Shown: positions 60,961-64,000 of the stretch, one piece after another | Numbering within the stretch: the first letter of the stretch is position 1 | How the letters are laid out: each line of letters begins with the position of its first letter | Source of the DNA: Gammaproteobacteria bacterium | Lineage (GTDB): Bacteria; Pseudomonadota; Gammaproteobacteria; Steroidobacterales; GCA-2729495 | Direction: 5' to 3' | Assembly: GCA_023383705.1 (NCBI GenBank) | Contig: JAHDYM010000001.1 | Span: forward strand, 1 to 64,000 | Length of the DNA stretch: 64,000 nucleotides | Program-made: the position numbers and the translations under genes | The notes under the pieces: model-generated | What the model was told of the DNA's origin: nothing | Databases searched by the model: none | What the model saw: only the letters and a program-made list of their open reading frames with translations

Positions 60961-62007
60961 TCAAGCAGCCACCTGAGTAACGGAACCGCTGCCAGCCTGA
61001 TACTGCACATGCCCGATTGCGCCGTTGATCAAGGTGAATTGAGGCGGCTGGTGCCCGACATCCACATCGTAGAGAACCGGGTAACGAAGATCCCCAAGAG
61101 TGGCGGACAGAGCCTCCGTGTATGAAAGGCTGTCTGGCGACTCAGGTACTGGTCCGGTGCTACGACCGATAAGCAGCCCCGAAAGACTGTCGAACCAGCG
61201 ATGACGTCGCAGTGCTAGGAGGGCCCGCACGAGTCCCGGCGGGGCCATGTTGACGTTCTCAAGATACAGAATTGTGCCGCACTCGCGCGCTTGCCGAACG
61301 AACGCCGGAATGTCGCCGAACCTAGTCCCGGCCAGCCATGCGATGGTGTCCAGGCACCCGCCGATCAGGCGGCCGCGAAAATCGACGGGCTCCATTGAAC
61401 CATCAAGGCGTTTCCACACGGTTGGTTCAGTCAGATTCCATGGGGCATCAACCTGTACGGCGAAATCAATGTATTGCTTCTGGAATGCCCTCGAGGACAC
61501 TTGCCGGACAGGAACTTGCAAGTCGGTCGCAAGAATTGCGAGGGCCGCGGCGGCTAGCTTGTCAGTCTGTGTGGGCGCCAGTTCCATGAGGTTTGGGCCA
61601 TGGGCAGTCGCCCAGCCCGAAACTAGGGTAAGAGGCAGCTGCACGGTGCTCAGATCCGAAAACCCTAGAAGCCACTTTGGCTCGGTGGAGCGCAGTGCCT
61701 GGAAGTCGATGGACTCCAGCAACTCGCTAGCAAGGACACCGCCCCAAGGGGGCAGAATTGCCGCCACCGCTGGATCAGTCAGGAATCGCATCAGCTCAAG
61801 CGCACGTTGCTCCCGGGGTGCGCTAGCATCCTTGTACTGCTGACGAAGGCACGCGCCCTCAACGATTCGATAACCCAGGCTTCGCAGATGCCCAAGAACG
61901 AGATCGAGTCGGGCAAGTAGCGGCCCGGATACACCGGACGATGGCGCAGTGACTGCAATGAGGTCGCCCGGCCGAAGCGGCTTAGGAAAGCGAATCAGGG
62001 ATGGCAT
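60961..62007 (-). CDS. S66 family peptidase (LD-carboxypeptidase / MccF-like)
   Basis: LRPGDLIAVTAPSSGVSG; AILPPWGGVLASELLESIDF; PKWLLGFSDLSTVQL; GGCLDTIAWLAGT. Confidence 0.9.
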   Translation of the reverse strand: MPSLIRFPKPLRPGDLIAVTAPSSGVSGPLLARLDLVLGHLRSLGYRIVEGACLRQQYKDASAPREQRALELMRFLTDPAVAAILPPWGGVLASELLESIDFQALRSTEPKWLLGFSDLSTVQLPLTLVSGWATAHGPNLMELAPTQTDKLAAAALAILATDLQVPVRQVSSRAFQKQYIDFAVQVDAPWNLTEPTVWKRLDGSMEPVDFRGRLIGGCLDTIAWLAGTRFGDIPAFVRQARECGTILYLENVNMAPPGLVRALLALRRHRWFDSLSGLLIGRSTGPVPESPDSLSYTEALSATLGDLRYPVLYDVDVGHQPPQFTLINGAIGHVQYQAGSGSVTQVAA

Positions 62008-62252
62008 GGTAGGAGTTTATCCACGCGATGGGCTGAGTATTAGGAAATTCAAACACTGGCATGACTGAAGTCTGCCAGCCCGGAACCCCGGACGCCACGG
62101 CCATCCGGCCTGCTGGCCGCCGGCACTGCGGGTCCAGCGAGCAACAGATCTCCCCACTTGCCTGGTGGCCTGGGGCCAGCGACAAATCCGGGCGGAACGC
62201 GTGGAAGCTCAGATCGGCCGGTGAATCAGGCCGAAGACAGCCAGTCTGATCG

Positions 62253-62429
62253 ATCGCGGCTGAAGCCGCTCCTACAGGTATCTGTGCAGGCCGGGCGGCA
62301 GGCGCGAAGTGTCCACTGCGTCCAGGCCCGGCGGTTTGGGCTGCGAATTGAGCGTCTGCCAGAACACCGGCACGGCGCCGTCGAGGCACCCGCTGCGCGC
62401 ATCGGCGAACAGGCAGGCCAAGGCCTTGG
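62253..62429. repeat. 177-bp direct repeat, copy 2 (REP arm plus 3' end of the intact PLP enzyme gene)
   Basis: See copy 1 at 59084-59260. Confidence 0.93.
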
Positions 62430-63339
62430 CGGTATAGGTGGTCTCGAGCTTCAGTCCGGCAAGTTCGCCGGCAAGGTGCATCGCCTCGATGCCTTCCGGT
62501 GTGGCCTGGGCGTAGCCGGCACCCAGAAAGCCGCTGCGAAGCTCAAAACGCGACTGCAAACCGGAACAGGCCGGCACGCTCGCATCGCGTTCCTGCAGCG
62601 CCTCGCTGGCAGCAGCACACAGCGCAGCGATGGCAGCCGCCGAGACACGCTCCGGCGGCAGGATCGGCACGGCCACGACCCTCGCATCGCTGCCGGCCAG
62701 ATACAGACCCAGCACCAGGCCGGCGACGCTGCCCATGGTGCCGCAGGCCATGTAGATGCGCACCGGCCCCGGCACACCGCGAGCAGCGAGCTGGGCCGCG
62801 ATTTCAAAGCCAGCCGCAACGAAACCGATGGTGCCGAGCGGTGATGATCCACCCCAGGTGATCTCGTAAACCCGGCCGGGGCCACCGGGATGCCGTGCGC
62901 GGATGTCCGCAGCCGCTGCCAGCATCTGCGGATAGCCGGCCGCCGGCGTCAGGCGTGTGCCGAGCTGCAGATGCCAGCGCAGCGTGTCGGCAACCCATGG
63001 CGTCTGCACCTGTTCGGAAAGGATGGCATGACAATCCAGTCCGAGCTGCCGGGCATGGATCGCGGTTGCCAGTGCATGGTTGGATCCGGCGGCCCCGAAG
63101 GTCAGGACCGTGTCACAGCCACGCTCCAGCGCGTCACCAAGCAGATACTCGAGCTTGCGGACCTTGTTGCCACCGTAGGGCTGCCCGCTCAGATCATCGC
63201 GCTTGACGAGCAGCGCGGGCAGCCCGAGCGCCGCGGCCAGGCGTGGCGCCGGCTCGAGCGCGGTCGGCAGGCTGGCAAGCTCGCGCCGCGGCAGCCGGGC
63301 GGCCAGTTGCGGGAAACGGGCATCGAAGGGACGAATCAT
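62272..63339 (-). CDS. PLP-dependent D-cysteine desulfhydrase / ACC deaminase-like protein
   Basis: LLVKRDDLSGQPYGGNKVRKLEYLLGDAL; LTFGAAGSNHALATA; ACGTMGSVAGLVLG. Confidence 0.93.
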   Translation of the reverse strand: MIRPFDARFPQLAARLPRRELASLPTALEPAPRLAAALGLPALLVKRDDLSGQPYGGNKVRKLEYLLGDALERGCDTVLTFGAAGSNHALATAIHARQLGLDCHAILSEQVQTPWVADTLRWHLQLGTRLTPAAGYPQMLAAAADIRARHPGGPGRVYEITWGGSSPLGTIGFVAAGFEIAAQLAARGVPGPVRIYMACGTMGSVAGLVLGLYLAGSDARVVAVPILPPERVSAAAIAALCAAASEALQERDASVPACSGLQSRFELRSGFLGAGYAQATPEGIEAMHLAGELAGLKLETTYTAKALACLFADARSGCLDGAVPVFWQTLNSQPKPPGLDAVDTSRLPPGLHRYL

Positions 63340-63363
63340 CCCGGCGCTCCGGCAGGCCGCACA

Positions 63364-63909
63364 TCATTCCGCAACGGGAATGACCATGAACTCGATGCGG
63401 TTCTGGCGCAGGCGGTTGCGCAGGCGGTTCAGCTTGTCCAGGTCATCGATCGGTCCGATGCGGACGCGATGGAAGCGCCGGCCGTCCGCATCAGCGCTCT
63501 GGATCTCCGCAACCACACCCAGCAGGGCAAGCCGCGCCTTCACCGCATCGGCATCGGCAAACTCCGGAAAGGCACCTGCCTGGATCACGTAGGTGCCGGG
63601 CACCACCACGGGTGGCAGGCTGATGCCGGCCGGCGGCGCTGCGCCATCCTGCGCGATCGGCACTTCAGCCTGGGGCAGGCTGTCATAAAACTCGAAGCGG
63701 TCCGGTGCTTCGAGCGGTTTTTCGGGCTCGACCGGCGCCGGCTTCTGCACCGGCTTCGGCGTTTCCGCCACCTTGTCCGGCGCCGACTCACGCTGCGTCC
63801 AGTAATACCAGCTGCCTCCGCCCAGCACGACGAGCAGCACCACCAGCCACAGACCCAGCAGGGATCCCGTCGCCGGGCGTCGCCTCCTTGTCTTGCGCTT
63901 CGCTGCCAT
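63364..63909 (-). CDS. SPOR domain-containing protein
   Basis: Single N-terminal TM, Pro-rich linker, C-terminal GTYVIQAGAFPEFADADAVKARLALLG...RVRIGP. Confidence 0.93.
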   Translation of the reverse strand: MAAKRKTRRRRPATGSLLGLWLVVLLVVLGGGSWYYWTQRESAPDKVAETPKPVQKPAPVEPEKPLEAPDRFEFYDSLPQAEVPIAQDGAAPPAGISLPPVVVPGTYVIQAGAFPEFADADAVKARLALLGVVAEIQSADADGRRFHRVRIGPIDDLDKLNRLRNRLRQNRIEFMVIPVAE

Positions 63910-63915
63910 TTGAAC

Positions 63916-64000
63916 CTACATCTGCTCCAGCGGACGGATACCCAGCAGCTGCAGGCCGCTGCGCATCACGCTCTGGGTCGCCTTGACCAGTGTAAGCCGG
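63916..64000 (-). CDS. argS: arginyl-tRNA synthetase, C-terminal end only
   Basis: Minus strand ends ...RLTLVKATQSVMRSGLQLLGIRPLEQM*, typical ArgRS C-terminus; cut by the window edge. Confidence 0.85.
   Translation of the reverse strand, partial: RLTLVKATQSVMRSGLQLLGIRPLEQM

Overview
The window is a chromosomal segment from a high-GC gammaproteobacterium, mostly densely packed housekeeping genes. Main blocks: the right end of an accessory island abutting tRNA-Phe (1-2.8 kb); yggX/mutY/kup; a three-gene c-di-GMP/phosphorelay cluster; tRNA-Gly(CCC); trmB, ampG-like, xthA, pyrE, dut, coaBC, radC, rpmB-rpmG, mutM, ggt, coaD, rsmD; ftsY-ftsE-ftsX-rpoH; purE-purK; a thiolase and an AGCS transporter; a PHA cluster (phaC, phaR, phasin); an S8 protease; topA-smg-dprA-lysM facing def-fmt-rsmB-DUF4390-ntrYX; and finally a small insertion carrying a HipA/YjjJ-like kinase and an S66 (MccF-like) peptidase, followed by a PLP-dependent desulfhydrase/deaminase gene, a SPOR protein and the argS 3' end. 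The most notable non-gene signals are: (1) a perfect CIRCE element upstream of rpoH; (2) a 177-bp, about 96% identical direct repeat flanking the hipA/S66 insertion, starting exactly at a REP arm; (3) a perfect 26-bp inverted repeat between hipA and the S66 gene; (4) GTAG-type REP elements that contain the stop codons of four neighbouring genes; (5) a toxin-antitoxin pair splitting an RHS relic; (6) a gene resembling BciA/DVR-type divinyl reductases. No CRISPR array or rRNA operon was seen. Family assignments come from reading motifs; no database search was run.
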